56,624 nucleotides of DNA from Muribaculaceae bacterium (GCA_017546805.1 JAFYRT010000063.1:74289-130912), one strand, 5' to 3'; shown: positions 37,101 through 45,616, counted from the stretch's first letter. Program-made: numbers and translations. The notes: generated by a model not told the origin, from the letters alone.

Positions 37101-37389
37101 CCCAATCTTGATGACAGCTCTTACAATGATATTCGGTATGTTGCCATTGATGGCATCGCATGGAGTAGGAGCAAACGGAAACCGCTCACTTGGAACAGGA
37201 GTAGTAGGAGGTATGTTAATAGGAACAATAGCCCTATTGTTTGTAGTTCCTTCGCTATACATAACATTCCAATGGTTAGAGGAGAAGATAAAACCTGTTA
37301 AAAGACAAAAAACACAAGATCTTCAAATCCAACACGACATAGAGGAGGTAATTAAAGAGAAGAAAGCCGAGAAAGGAGCAAATATCTAA
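34186..37389 (+). CDS. RND multidrug efflux permease (AcrB/HAE1 family)
   Basis: A 1067-residue inner-membrane proton-driven pump. It begins MNLKKFIERPVLSAVISIIIV, has two large periplasmic domains (about 35-335 and 560-870) and twelve membrane segments. The proton-relay pair D405-D406 in TM4 (GTVVDDAIIVVE) aligns with Asp407-Asp408 of E. coli AcrB. Length is slightly above AcrB because of a charged C-terminal tail (from about 1030: KPVKRQKTQDL...KKAEKGANI). Middle gene of the adaptor-pump-channel operon; 2 nt separate it from the channel gene. Confidence 0.96.
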   Translation: MNLKKFIERPVLSAVISIIIVIMGAIGLTNLPIEQYPNIAPPTIVVTATYYGANAETVQKAVIIPLEEAINGVEDMTYMTSNASNAGSAHITIYFKQGTDPDMAAVNVQNRVARANGRLPQEVKQVGVTTMKRQTSTLQIFSLHSPNGMYDENFLANYININIRPQVLRISGVGDMNVMGGDYSMRLWLKPDIMASYKLMPSDVAAALAEQNIEAATGQFGENSGETFQYTMKYRGRLMTPEEFGNIIIRSTADGEILRIKDIAEVEMGKESYAYRGAMNGHPGVMAMVYQTAGSNATAVNNEIDKLLDEVRKDLPKGIELDQVNSANDFLYASIKNVVRTLFEAILLVILVVYIFLQDFRSTLIPLVGIVVSLVGTFAFMFAAGFSLNLITLFALVLVIGTVVDDAIIVVEAVQAKFDAGYRSAKKASVDAMKGISSAVVTSSLVFMVVFIPVSFMGGTSGVFYTQFGLTMAVAVGISAINALTLSPALCAIMLKPYLNEDGSQKANFAARFRKAFNAAFGSLAEKYRKVVMLFVKRKWLAWVLIACSLGLLGYFMKTTKTGLVPNEDLGFIMVNVSTAPGSSLNQTDEIMLKVQKRIAMIPQVKYMQKVSGYGLLSGQGNSFGMFMIRLKDWSERTNEGDDINSVINMIYGYTMDIKDAQIFAVSPGMIPGYGLGNALDVHMQDRAGGEVGTFFMETQKYLGALMQRPEISMAYSTFDIRYPQWSVSVDAAKCKRAGITPNLVLSTLSAYYGGQYISDFNRFSKVYRVMMQADPKYRLDEKSLDNTFVITGTGEMAPLSQFVSLERVYGAETLTRFNLFNSIQVSAMPAPGYSSGEALNAVKETASQVLPRGYGYDFGGITREENGQTNNTVVIFGICILMMYLILAALYESFVIPFSVILTIPAGLMGSFAFAKMMGLENNIYLQTGLIMLIGLIAKTAILLTEYAVERRRAGMGITEAALSAAKARLRPILMTALTMIFGMLPLMASHGVGANGNRSLGTGVVGGMLIGTIALLFVVPSLYITFQWLEEKIKPVKRQKTQDLQIQHDIEEVIKEKKAEKGANI

Positions 37390-37391
37390 TA

Positions 37392-38771
37392 ATGACGATT
37401 ATGATGAAAAAAATATTGATACTTACCGCAGTTGCTACCCTTTTGGGTAGCTGCGGATTGTATGGTAAATACAAACCACAAGAGACGGTTCCTGCAAACC
37501 TTTATGGAGAGGAAGTTGTTGCAACCGATAGCAGTAGTTTGGCAGACCTGTCGTGGAAAGAGATGTTTACCGATGCTAAATTGCAGGCACTTATTGATAC
37601 AGCGTTGGTTCGTAACGTAGACTTGAAAACAATTCGTTTGAATGTAGCAAAAGCCGAAGCGGCTATGATACCCGCAAAATTGGCATATCTGCCTTCAATA
37701 GCTTTAGCTCCTCAAGGAGGATTCAACTATGTAGCAATGAATGGTGGAGTAACTACAAAAACATATACTGCACCTGCAACTGCTTCGTGGGAGATAGACA
37801 TTTTTGGTAAACTAACAAACACAAAACGCAAAGCAAAAGCAACATTGGAGCAAATTCGCGACAATGAGCAAGCTGTTAAGACAAAACTTATAGCAGGTGT
37901 AGCAACCACATATTACAGTTTGTTGATGCTTGACGAGCAATTAAAAATAGCACAAGCAACCGAAAAGAATTGGGAAGAGACTGTAAAAACAGCTCGTGCA
38001 ATGAAGAAAGCGGGAATGATGAATGAGGCAGGTTTGGCACAAACCGAGGCAACATATTATAATATCCGCACAACAGTTCTAACTCTTCAAGAGTCGATAA
38101 ACGAGACACAAAACACTCTATGTTTGTTGTTGGCAAAAACTCCTCACCATATTGAACGAGGTTCATTGAGCGAGGCGGTATTGCCCGAGAACATATCGGT
38201 GGGAGTACCTATTAGCGTATTGTCACGTCGTCCCGATGTAAGAGCAGCAGAGCATGAACTTGAAGGCGCATTTTACGATACTAACAAAGCACGTTCGTCG
38301 TTCTATCCTCAAATAACATTGAGCGGAACAGCAGGATGGACAAACAGCATAGGAGGAGCAATTCTTAATCCGGGAGAATTTGTAGGTTCTGCAATTTTGT
38401 CGCTACTTCAACCTATTTTTAATAAAGGAGCTCTTATAGCAAACCTTAAGGCAATGAAGGCAAATCAAGAGATAGCATTCTTGAACTTTCAAAAATCAAT
38501 TCTAAAAGCAGGTAGCGAGGTAAATGTTGCGTTGGACAAATACCAAACAGCAAAATCTAAATCAGAGTTCTATGCAAAACAGGTAAGCACTCTGGAGGTT
38601 GCAGCCAACAGTACCAAACTTCTAATGAAATATGGCAATACAACATACCTTGAGGTGTTGACAGCACAAACCACACTATTGAATGCACAACTAAATCAAG
38701 TATCAAACAAATTTGTTGAAATACAATCAATGATTGAGTTGTATCGTGCATTAGGTGGCGGACAAGATTAA
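37392..38771 (+). CDS. Outer-membrane efflux channel lipoprotein (TolC/OprM, NodT family)
   Basis: A 459-residue channel subunit. The lipobox (LLGSC) indicates acylation of Cys; the true start may be one of the ATGs at 37401 or 37404 rather than 37392. Two OEP domains (about 55-245 and 265-455) show the duplicated coiled-coil architecture, with VPISVLSRRPDVRAAEHELEGA and SSFYPQITLSGTAGW near the middle, which is typical of the NodT/OprM branch. It completes the tripartite RND pump. A strong hairpin follows its stop codon. Confidence 0.94.
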   Translation: MTIMMKKILILTAVATLLGSCGLYGKYKPQETVPANLYGEEVVATDSSSLADLSWKEMFTDAKLQALIDTALVRNVDLKTIRLNVAKAEAAMIPAKLAYLPSIALAPQGGFNYVAMNGGVTTKTYTAPATASWEIDIFGKLTNTKRKAKATLEQIRDNEQAVKTKLIAGVATTYYSLLMLDEQLKIAQATEKNWEETVKTARAMKKAGMMNEAGLAQTEATYYNIRTTVLTLQESINETQNTLCLLLAKTPHHIERGSLSEAVLPENISVGVPISVLSRRPDVRAAEHELEGAFYDTNKARSSFYPQITLSGTAGWTNSIGGAILNPGEFVGSAILSLLQPIFNKGALIANLKAMKANQEIAFLNFQKSILKAGSEVNVALDKYQTAKSKSEFYAKQVSTLEVAANSTKLLMKYGNTTYLEVLTAQTTLLNAQLNQVSNKFVEIQSMIELYRALGGGQD

Positions 38772-38790
38772 TTGTCAATCAAAAATAATA

Positions 38791-38835
38791 AAGAAACGAG
38801 GAGTCTGATTCTTATTATCAGGCTCCTCGCTTCTT
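38791..38835. terminator. Long hairpin between convergent efflux-channel and DUF2851 genes
   Basis: AAGAA.CGAGGAG.CTGAT pairs with ATCAG.CTCCTCG.TTCTT around a 7-nt loop, giving about 17 paired bases with two mismatches. No long T tract follows, but the position between converging genes fits a bidirectional terminator. Confidence 0.7.
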
Positions 38836-38854
38836 ATGTATGGAGTGTTGTTTT

Positions 38855-40081
38855 CTACTTACAACTCCTCTTTACTTCTTCTTTGAATAGTTTATATCCT
38901 ATTTTGCATTTAACACAATTTCGGGGGTTGCAGTAGTTGCCGTTAAGGGCAATGAATGCTTGTGAGGCAAGTGCTGTTGGGCAATCGATGCCAGCCGAAG
39001 TGTATTTGCGTACAATAGAGTTGTTTTCGGCTTTGCATCCCTCCAAAAGAGATATGGCGCGGTCGGCAAATTTATCTTGTCCTATATACTCGGAATATGC
39101 GTAAAGAAGCGGAGCTACGGAGTTTATTATAATCAAATCTATGGCAGCTTTCCCCAAACATTTACGCATAGGTGGTGTTTCGGCAGTAAATGAGTAGTGG
39201 GTATCCCAAAAATCACTTGGATATACATCAAAAATCTTGCGTAATGCAATATCGTTGGTTGCATCAATAAACTTATTGAAAATTGGCAACGAAGTGTGTA
39301 TCAGGGCAGCAAGCATTGCAATTCGCTGATGCGGAAAATTTGATGGTCTTACTCCCGAAAATTTCCACTCTTTTATATCATTTACCTTCAAAGAGAATTT
39401 ATTTTGAAGAAAAGCAAACTCGTTTGATAGGCGTTTGTAGTATGGGATGTGCATCAATTGGTTATCTCCTAAAAATCCTGCAACACCAAACATCATGGCT
39501 TCGAGTTGAAAAAGTGAGTCGGAGTGTTTTTGTAAAAACCTTAAAGGCAGAGCTTTTGCCAACGACTCAAAGGCATTACCGTTAACTCCAAAACCAAGTG
39601 AGCGAGCAAGAGATACGTAACAGGTCTCTTCCCAATCGCCATTGTATAGTTCTCGCCATTCGTTAATTCTATCGCTTTTGTTTGATAGTCTCTCTATGGC
39701 AAGCGATGTTATAAGGTCGGTAACAAAGATGGAGGGCATCTCTTTTATATACTCCTCGCATGGGAGCTCCTCAAATTTGGAGAGCAATTTTTTGCGTAGA
39801 TTCTCCACCTCTGTTAAAAAATCAAGTAAAAGAGTCTCCACTTCTGTTTTTTCATCCTTATCGGTGACAAAAAGGTCGCACCCTTCTGCCGAGGCCGGAG
39901 ATATGGCAACACGCATTTTCATTGTGTTATCCTCTATTCGCAGTATTGCATCGGAGAATATCATATTTCCGCTGCAATCGTTACCGGGGGTTATAACCTC
40001 AACGCTCTTTCCGTTCAAAAGGGTTAGTTTACATCCCTTCAATAAATTATGCCTCCATACGAATGATAGTATGTTTTCCAT
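38855..40081 (-). CDS. DUF2851-like protein with an atypical, shortened N-terminal region
   Basis: A 408-residue cytoplasmic protein. The opening MENILSFVWRHNLL and the C-terminal two-thirds (ESLAKALPLRF, QLEAMMFGVAGFL, GVRPSNFPHQRIAMLAAL and the final CNPRNCVKC cysteine cluster) fit the Bacteroidota DUF2851 family. Between residues about 30 and 90, however, the conserved stretch I expect from the family (a GPDFFNA-type motif, then H...SDW..H.H..D..Y..V.LHVV) is missing or unrecognisable; an EDNTMKMRVAISPASAEGCDL segment stands in its place. It may be a degenerate or specialised paralogue. The function of the family is unknown. It is divergent from dapB across the tandem repeat. Confidence 0.65.
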   Translation of the reverse strand: MENILSFVWRHNLLKGCKLTLLNGKSVEVITPGNDCSGNMIFSDAILRIEDNTMKMRVAISPASAEGCDLFVTDKDEKTEVETLLLDFLTEVENLRKKLLSKFEELPCEEYIKEMPSIFVTDLITSLAIERLSNKSDRINEWRELYNGDWEETCYVSLARSLGFGVNGNAFESLAKALPLRFLQKHSDSLFQLEAMMFGVAGFLGDNQLMHIPYYKRLSNEFAFLQNKFSLKVNDIKEWKFSGVRPSNFPHQRIAMLAALIHTSLPIFNKFIDATNDIALRKIFDVYPSDFWDTHYSFTAETPPMRKCLGKAAIDLIIINSVAPLLYAYSEYIGQDKFADRAISLLEGCKAENNSIVRKYTSAGIDCPTALASQAFIALNGNYCNPRNCVKCKIGYKLFKEEVKRSCK

Positions 40082-40110
40082 ATAAACTCTCTTTATTTTA
40101 AGTAGCTACT

Positions 40111-40269
40111 CGAATATACTCCCGCTCGTTCAAAAAATATTCAAGTAAACTTGATATTATTTTGCTCGCTTATTCTTTGATATTTGACGTAAACGTCGAA
40201 TATACTCCCGCTCGCTGTAAAATATTCAAGTAAACTTGATATTATTTTGCTCGCTTATTCGTATATTTG
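40111..40269 (+). repeat. Tandem promoter-associated repeat (two copies) upstream of dapB
   Basis: Two units start with CGAATATACTCCCGCTCG at 40111 and 40197 (86-nt period). Each contains the dyad CAAGTAAACTTG (40142-40153 and 40227-40238), an AT stretch and GCTCGCTTATTC. The second unit runs into a -7 box TATATTTG (40262-40269), 27 nt before the dapB ATG. In the first unit that spot is degenerate (GATATTTG). The same unit precedes miaB at 21671-21736. Confidence 0.75.
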
Positions 40270-40296
40270 CAACTTACCACAAATGTATAAAAAATT

Positions 40297-41010
40297 ATGA
40301 AGATAGCATTAATAGGATATGGTAAAATGGGTAAAACCATTGAACAGATAGCAATAGCAAGAGGGCATGAAATTGTTGCCCGCATCGATATAGATAATCA
40401 AGACGATTTCACCTCTCCCGAGTTTAAAAGTGCCGATGTGGCAATAGAGTTTTCGCAACCTCAATCGGCAATGGAGAACTATCGCAGAGCATTTGCCGCA
40501 GGTGTTAAGGTTGTGTCGGGTACAACAGGATGGTTGGAGAGTATGCCCGAAGTGAAAGAGGCTTGTGAGAATGGCAACACATTCTTCTACTCATCGAATT
40601 ACAGCCTTGGAGTAAACATATTTTTTGCTCTTAACAAATACCTTGCAAAGATAATGAACGGTTTTGCAAACTACGAGGTGTCGATGGAAGAGACTCACCA
40701 CATCCACAAGTTGGATGCTCCAAGCGGAACTGCTATAACTCTTGCCGAGGGTATCATTGAGAATATCTCTCGTAAGGAGGGTTGGGTAGAGGGCGTAGAG
40801 CCTAAAGCTCAAGAGATAGGTATCACCTCTTTCCGTAGAGATGAGGTTCCGGGTATTCACACCATTAAATATGAGTCGGATGTTGATACCATAACAATCA
40901 CTCACGATGCAAAAAGCCGAGCAGGATTCGCTCTTGGAGCTGTTGTTGCTGCGGAGTTTATAAAAGATAAAACAGGTTTTGTTACAATGCAGGATATGCT
41001 TAAATTCTAA
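40297..41010 (+). CDS. dapB: 4-hydroxy-tetrahydrodipicolinate reductase
   Basis: A 237-residue NAD(P)H-dependent reductase of the lysine/diaminopimelate pathway. It has the nucleotide-binding IALIGYGKMGKTIEQIA at the start, GTTGW near residue 75, SSNYSLGVNIF and the catalytic/substrate loop MEETHHIHKLDAPSGTA around 130-146. Length is short compared with E. coli (273) but normal for Bacteroidota. It heads a run with lepB, wbqC-like and MFS genes. The tandem repeat with its -7 box lies directly upstream. Confidence 0.96.
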   Translation: MKIALIGYGKMGKTIEQIAIARGHEIVARIDIDNQDDFTSPEFKSADVAIEFSQPQSAMENYRRAFAAGVKVVSGTTGWLESMPEVKEACENGNTFFYSSNYSLGVNIFFALNKYLAKIMNGFANYEVSMEETHHIHKLDAPSGTAITLAEGIIENISRKEGWVEGVEPKAQEIGITSFRRDEVPGIHTIKYESDVDTITITHDAKSRAGFALGAVVAAEFIKDKTGFVTMQDMLKF

Positions 41011-41037
41011 TAAGCATTATACTAAATTTAAATGTAA

Positions 41038-42468
41038 ATGACAGAAAAAATGAGCAGATTCTCTGGAATAAAAACATCTCGTTGGATACGATTCTCGGTA
41101 GCATCCTTGCTACTTGTTGGATTTACAATTTGGTCGGGCAACTACTTTTTGTTGTTGCTGTTGCTCCTTTTTGTTGATATCTATTTAACCGAGTATATTC
41201 CTTGGAGAGCTTGGCGAAAAATTAAAAACAACAATCTTCGTAAAGTTTTTGAGTGGATTGATGCTATCTTGTATGCCCTTATAGCTGTATATTTAATTAA
41301 TAACTTTATATTCCAAAACTATAAGATACCATCATCGTCGCTCGAGAAGTCGTTGTTGGTTGGAGACTATTTGCTTGTGAGCAAGGCAACCTACGGACCT
41401 CGTGTACCAATGACTCCGTTGTCATTTCCATTGGCTCAGCACACCTTGCCTTTCTTTAACTGCAAGTCGTATATTGAGCATCCTCAATTGGAGTACAAGC
41501 GATTAAAAGGTACAGGAGAGATTAAACGTAACGATATAGTGGTGTTTAACTTCCCTGCAGGAGATACCGCATTGACTAAAGTTTCAAACCCCGATTATTA
41601 CACTCTTTGTCATATCTACGGCAGAGAGAATATTAAGGCAAATAAAGATTTGTATGGAGAGGTAGTATATCGTCCTGTTGACCGAAGAGAGAACTATGTG
41701 AAACGTTGTGTGGGAATGCCGGGCGATACATTTGAGATTCGCGATAATCAGATATACATTAATTCGGTTGCTGCAGAAAATCCAAAACATTTGCAGTTTA
41801 ACTACTATATTATGCTTTCTGCTCCCGATAAACGTTTGTCTTCCAAATTACTCGATGAGTTGGGAATTTCAAAGGAGGATAGAATGCTTATCCAAAACCC
41901 ATTCCAATATGGCGATTTGCTTGCATTTTTAGGATTTAAACCCAACGAGCAAGGCAACTATAATCCTGTATATCGTATGCCTTTAACCGAGGAGGCAAAG
42001 AGTCGTTTGCAATCGTTGCCCATAGTGGCTCAGATGATACAAGAGCCAGGAGAGGTTATGGGAGGCGATGTATATCCGTTGGGATGTAAAACATGGAGTC
42101 GTAAAGATTATGGTCCATTATGGATTCCAAAACGAGGCGAAACTCTTAAGTTGACACTCGAAAATTGGCTTGCATACGAAAGAGTGATTCGCAACTATGA
42201 AGGAAACGATGCAGAGCTTAAAGATGGCAAGATATACATAAACGGAGTTGAAGCAAAAGAGTACACATTCAAAATGGACTACTACTATATGTTGGGCGAT
42301 AACAGAGATAACTCTGCCGATAGCCGTTATTGGGGATTTGTTCCTGAAGACCATATTGTAGGAAAACCGTTGTTTGTATGGTTGTCGCTTGATCCTGATA
42401 AATCGTTGTTTAACGGAGGAATAAGATTTAATCGAATATTCCGTTCGGTTGAATCGTTATCGAAGTAG
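41038..42468 (+). CDS. lepB: Signal peptidase I (large Bacteroidota form)
   Basis: A 476-residue inner-membrane serine protease that removes Sec signal peptides. Hydrophobic segments at about 18-50 and 70-92 precede the catalytic motif IPSSSLEKSLLVGD with the nucleophile Ser101; the general-base Lys lies in ENYVKRCVGMPGD near residue 222. The C-terminal box MLGDNRDNSADSRYWGFVP is near residue 418. A large insertion between boxes makes it much longer than E. coli LepB (324), a common feature in the phylum. It follows dapB by 27 nt. Confidence 0.95.
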   Translation: MTEKMSRFSGIKTSRWIRFSVASLLLVGFTIWSGNYFLLLLLLLFVDIYLTEYIPWRAWRKIKNNNLRKVFEWIDAILYALIAVYLINNFIFQNYKIPSSSLEKSLLVGDYLLVSKATYGPRVPMTPLSFPLAQHTLPFFNCKSYIEHPQLEYKRLKGTGEIKRNDIVVFNFPAGDTALTKVSNPDYYTLCHIYGRENIKANKDLYGEVVYRPVDRRENYVKRCVGMPGDTFEIRDNQIYINSVAAENPKHLQFNYYIMLSAPDKRLSSKLLDELGISKEDRMLIQNPFQYGDLLAFLGFKPNEQGNYNPVYRMPLTEEAKSRLQSLPIVAQMIQEPGEVMGGDVYPLGCKTWSRKDYGPLWIPKRGETLKLTLENWLAYERVIRNYEGNDAELKDGKIYINGVEAKEYTFKMDYYYMLGDNRDNSADSRYWGFVPEDHIVGKPLFVWLSLDPDKSLFNGGIRFNRIFRSVESLSK

Positions 42469-42477
42469 AGAAGAGAG

Positions 42478-43098
42478 ATGATAATATTAACACCGTCATA
42501 TTTAGCCCCTGTTTCATATTACAGACAGTTAAACAACTCACCTGTAGTGGTTGAGGCGTGTTGCAATTACCAAAAGCAGAGTTATCGTAACCGCTGTAAA
42601 ATTGCAACAGAGGCAGGAGTTATGACTTTGTCAATTCCCATAGAGAAACCATCGGGAAAGGTGTTGACTCGCGACGTTCGCATATCATCGCACGATAATT
42701 GGCAACATCTTCATTGGACAGCCATAGAATCGGCATACCAATCATCGCCCTTTTTTGAGTATTATCAAGAGGATTTACGCCCATTTTTTGAACCCCAAAA
42801 GTTCAAATATCTATACGATTTCAACATAGAGTTGCAAAATACAATTTGCAATCTGCTTGATATAAAACCACAAATAGAGTATAGCCAAGAGTATCGGCAA
42901 CCGCAAGAGGGAGATGTTGATTTGCGTGAGGCAATACATCCCAAACGTCCCATTATTGGAGCAGAGAAACTTTTGCCCTACTATCAGGTCTTTTCAGCGA
43001 GGCATGGATTCATTCCCGACCTATCTATCATAGACCTGCTCTTTAATATGGGTCCCGAAAGCATATTCCTACTGCTCGATACTCCGAAAGAGAAATAA
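42478..43098 (+). CDS. WbqC-like family protein
   Basis: A 206-residue protein of the WbqC family. It opens with ILTPSYLAPVSYYRQLNNSPVVVEACCNYQKQSYRNRCKI (two motifs, residues 3-17 and 26-42) and has SAYQSSPFFEYYQEDLRPFF near 80-100, both typical of the family. WbqC genes occur in O-antigen and glycan loci, but the enzymatic role is not established. It lies 9 nt after lepB and 3 nt before the MFS gene, within the dapB-lepB operon. Confidence 0.85.
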   Translation: MIILTPSYLAPVSYYRQLNNSPVVVEACCNYQKQSYRNRCKIATEAGVMTLSIPIEKPSGKVLTRDVRISSHDNWQHLHWTAIESAYQSSPFFEYYQEDLRPFFEPQKFKYLYDFNIELQNTICNLLDIKPQIEYSQEYRQPQEGDVDLREAIHPKRPIIGAEKLLPYYQVFSARHGFIPDLSIIDLLFNMGPESIFLLLDTPKEK

Positions 43099-43101
43099 AA
43101 A

Positions 43102-44295
43102 ATGGCAAAGGAGAGGCTATTCAACAGAAACTTTTTACTTGTGTTGGCAGGAAACTTCCTTTTGTTTTTTGCCTTCTTTACCATTCTACCTGTATTACCT
43201 CTGTATATGCAGGAGACATATAACGCAACCCACACCGAGATAGGAGTTGTATTGTCGCTCTATACAGTAACGGCACTTATAATACGTCCCTTTGCAGGCT
43301 TTATCCTCGACTCGTTTTCGCGCAGACCCATGCAGTTGCTCTTTTATGGAGCATTTGCTCTTATTTTTTGCACCTACATTATACCCGGAGGGGTAATATT
43401 GTTTGCCATTCTGCGCGCACTGCATGGCCTTATATTTGGTTTTATAACCGTTGCAAATAGTACTGTGGCAATAGATGTTCTTCCATCGTCGCGACGAAAC
43501 GAGGGCATTGGTTACTATGGAATAAGCAACAACTTGGGAATGGCATTAGGTCCAACAATTTCATTTGCAACCTATTCCCTTTTCGATAGCTACAATGCAC
43601 TCTTTATTTGCGCCTTTGTAGCTTGTGCCATAGGCTTTTTAATGGTGTCGTTGGTTAAAATGCCCAATAAAGCTAAGAACTTACAGAACGAACGTCCAAA
43701 ACTTAACCCCATATCGTTAGACCGATTCTTTCTTGTAAAGGGAACGCACGAAAGCATAACCTTTATGCTACTCTCGTTCAGTTACGGAATATTATCTACG
43801 TTTTTGGCAGTGTATGCCCGCGACGAGGTAGGAATTGAGAACAGCACAGGTCCATTCTTCATGCTCATGGCTCTCGGACTTATAAGTGCCAGAATAAGCA
43901 ATGGCCCACATCTTAGAAAAGACAGGGTGATTCAGCTTGTGACAGCAGGAATGTTAGGACTTTTTGTAGGCTATGCAATATTTATATTTGTAAGTATTCC
44001 TGCAATCTTCTATGCCTCTGCCTATATATTGGGATTTTCATACGGAATGATATGCCCAACGGTGCAGACCATGTTTGTAAATCTTGCACCAAATGACAGA
44101 CGAAGCACAGCAAATTCAACCTATCTCACTTCGTGGGATGTAGGAGTTGGAATAGGTGTTGTGGTTGGTGGAGCAATAGCCGATGTTCATAGTTACAGAG
44201 CGGCATATATTCTTGGAGTTGTATTAATAGCCGTAGCTCTTGTGCAATTCCGAAAAGTCACCGCTCCATATTTTATAAAAAACAGATTAAGGTAA
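43102..44295 (+). CDS. Major facilitator superfamily transporter
   Basis: A 397-residue inner-membrane protein with twelve predicted membrane segments. The MFS loop motif appears as GFILDSFSRRPMQLLFYGA between TM2 and TM3, and a GYYGISNNLGMALGPTISF segment near TM5 resembles the drug-efflux signature of 12-TM MFS exporters. A sugar or drug efflux function is plausible, but the substrate is unknown. It is the last gene of the dapB-lepB-wbqC run; no hairpin terminator is obvious after it. Confidence 0.9.
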   Translation: MAKERLFNRNFLLVLAGNFLLFFAFFTILPVLPLYMQETYNATHTEIGVVLSLYTVTALIIRPFAGFILDSFSRRPMQLLFYGAFALIFCTYIIPGGVILFAILRALHGLIFGFITVANSTVAIDVLPSSRRNEGIGYYGISNNLGMALGPTISFATYSLFDSYNALFICAFVACAIGFLMVSLVKMPNKAKNLQNERPKLNPISLDRFFLVKGTHESITFMLLSFSYGILSTFLAVYARDEVGIENSTGPFFMLMALGLISARISNGPHLRKDRVIQLVTAGMLGLFVGYAIFIFVSIPAIFYASAYILGFSYGMICPTVQTMFVNLAPNDRRSTANSTYLTSWDVGVGIGVVVGGAIADVHSYRAAYILGVVLIAVALVQFRKVTAPYFIKNRLR

Positions 44296-44357
44296 ATGGG
44301 TGATAACATTTTCGTAAAAAAGTTCTGAAAATAGTAGATAATAAACAATTAATTGAA

Positions 44358-44365
44358 TAACTTTG
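44358..44365 (+). promoter_or_regulatory. Likely -7 box for nagA
   Basis: TAACTTTG matches TAnnTTTG and lies 87 nt before the nagA ATG. No TTTG is present at the ideal -33 position. The predicted leader contains the ten-C tract at 44399-44408. Confidence 0.45.
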
Positions 44366-44398
44366 TAAAAAACTAATCGATTTTTACCTTGGTTTTTA

Positions 44399-44408
44399 CC
44401 CCCCCCCC
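44399..44408 (+). repeat. Homopolymeric C10 tract in the nagA leader
   Basis: Ten consecutive C residues lie 44 nt upstream of the nagA ATG and downstream of its likely -7 box. In an AT-rich genome such a run is striking, and tracts of this kind are prone to slipped-strand length changes. An assembly or sequencing error in its length is also possible. Confidence 0.7.
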
Positions 44409-44452
44409 TATTGTATAAGTGGTTGAAATTCAATATATAATATAAAATAATT

Positions 44453-45616
44453 ATGCTTAAACAAATTATAAACGGAAAGATTCTTACACCTCAAGGTTGG
44501 TTGAAAGACGGATCGGTTATTATTCGTGATAACAAGATTCTTGAGGTTACCAACTGTGACCTTGCTGTAATAGGTGCAGAGGTAATAGATGCAAAGGGTA
44601 TGTATGTAGTACCCGGAGGTGTTGAAATTCACATTCATGGTGGTGGAGGTTGCGACTTTATGGAAGGAACAGAAGAGGCTTTCCGCGGAGCAATCATGTC
44701 TCACATGAAACATGGTACAACAAGTATCTTCCCAACATTGTCATCATCAACAGTTCCCATGATTGAGGCTGCTGCAGAGGTTTGTACAAAACTTATGGAA
44801 GAGCCCAATAGCCCTGTGCTTGGACTTCACCTTGAGGGACACTATTTGAATATGGCTATGGCAGGAGGTCAAATTCCTGAGAATATAAAAAATCCCGATC
44901 CAAACGAATACATTCCTCTTGTAGAGAAATGGCACTGTATCAAACGTTGGGATGCTGCTCCCGAGTTACCCGGTGCAATGCAATTTGGTAAATATATCAC
45001 ATCAAAAGGTATTCTTGCATCAGTGGCACACACTCAAGCAGAGTACGACGATATTCACTCGGCACGTAAAAACGGATATACTCACGCTACACACTTCTAC
45101 AATGCAATGCCCGGATTCCACAAACGTCGCGAGTATAAGTATGAGGGAACAGTAGAGAGTATCTATTTGCACGAGGATATGACAGTAGAAGTCGTTGCTG
45201 ATGGAATTCACGTACCTCCTACAATTTTGCGTCTAATTCACCATATTAAAGGAGTTGAGCGCGCTTGTGTTATCACCGATGCACTTGCTTGTGCGGCAAG
45301 TGACAGCACAACAGCATTTGACCCACGCGTGATAATTGAGGATGGCGTTTGTAAACTTGCCGACCGTTCGGCACTTGCAGGTTCAGTGGCAACAATGGAT
45401 CGTCTAATTCAAACATTGGTGCAAAAAGCCGAAATTCCTTTGCAAGATGCAATACGCATGGCATCAGAGACACCTGCTAAGATTATGAATGTATATGACC
45501 GCAAAGGTTCATTGCAAAAAGACAAAGATGCCGACATCATGATTCTTGACGAAGATTTGAACATACGCGCAGTATGGGCAATGGGCGAACTTGTTGAAGG
45601 AACTTATAATCTTTAA
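44453..45616 (+). CDS. nagA: N-acetylglucosamine-6-phosphate deacetylase
   Basis: A 387-residue amidohydrolase that converts GlcNAc-6-P to GlcN-6-P and acetate in the cytoplasm. It has the metal-binding VEIHIHGGGGCDFME near residue 60, the family's HLEGHYLN-type motif (HLEGHYLNMAMAGGQ) near 125, VAHTQAEYDD, THFYNAMPGF near 210 and VITDALACA near 275 with the catalytic Asp. The usual GP in HLEGPF is replaced by GH, seen in part of the family. It could process GlcNAc released by the GH84 enzyme at 53112. No nagB adjoins it. Confidence 0.92.
   Translation: MLKQIINGKILTPQGWLKDGSVIIRDNKILEVTNCDLAVIGAEVIDAKGMYVVPGGVEIHIHGGGGCDFMEGTEEAFRGAIMSHMKHGTTSIFPTLSSSTVPMIEAAAEVCTKLMEEPNSPVLGLHLEGHYLNMAMAGGQIPENIKNPDPNEYIPLVEKWHCIKRWDAAPELPGAMQFGKYITSKGILASVAHTQAEYDDIHSARKNGYTHATHFYNAMPGFHKRREYKYEGTVESIYLHEDMTVEVVADGIHVPPTILRLIHHIKGVERACVITDALACAASDSTTAFDPRVIIEDGVCKLADRSALAGSVATMDRLIQTLVQKAEIPLQDAIRMASETPAKIMNVYDRKGSLQKDKDADIMILDEDLNIRAVWAMGELVEGTYNL

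Noticed and set aside
40111..40269. A CRISPR array
   Set aside because: Only two units occur, they contain a promoter box, the interval between them is not a unique spacer of regular size, and no cas genes are present.
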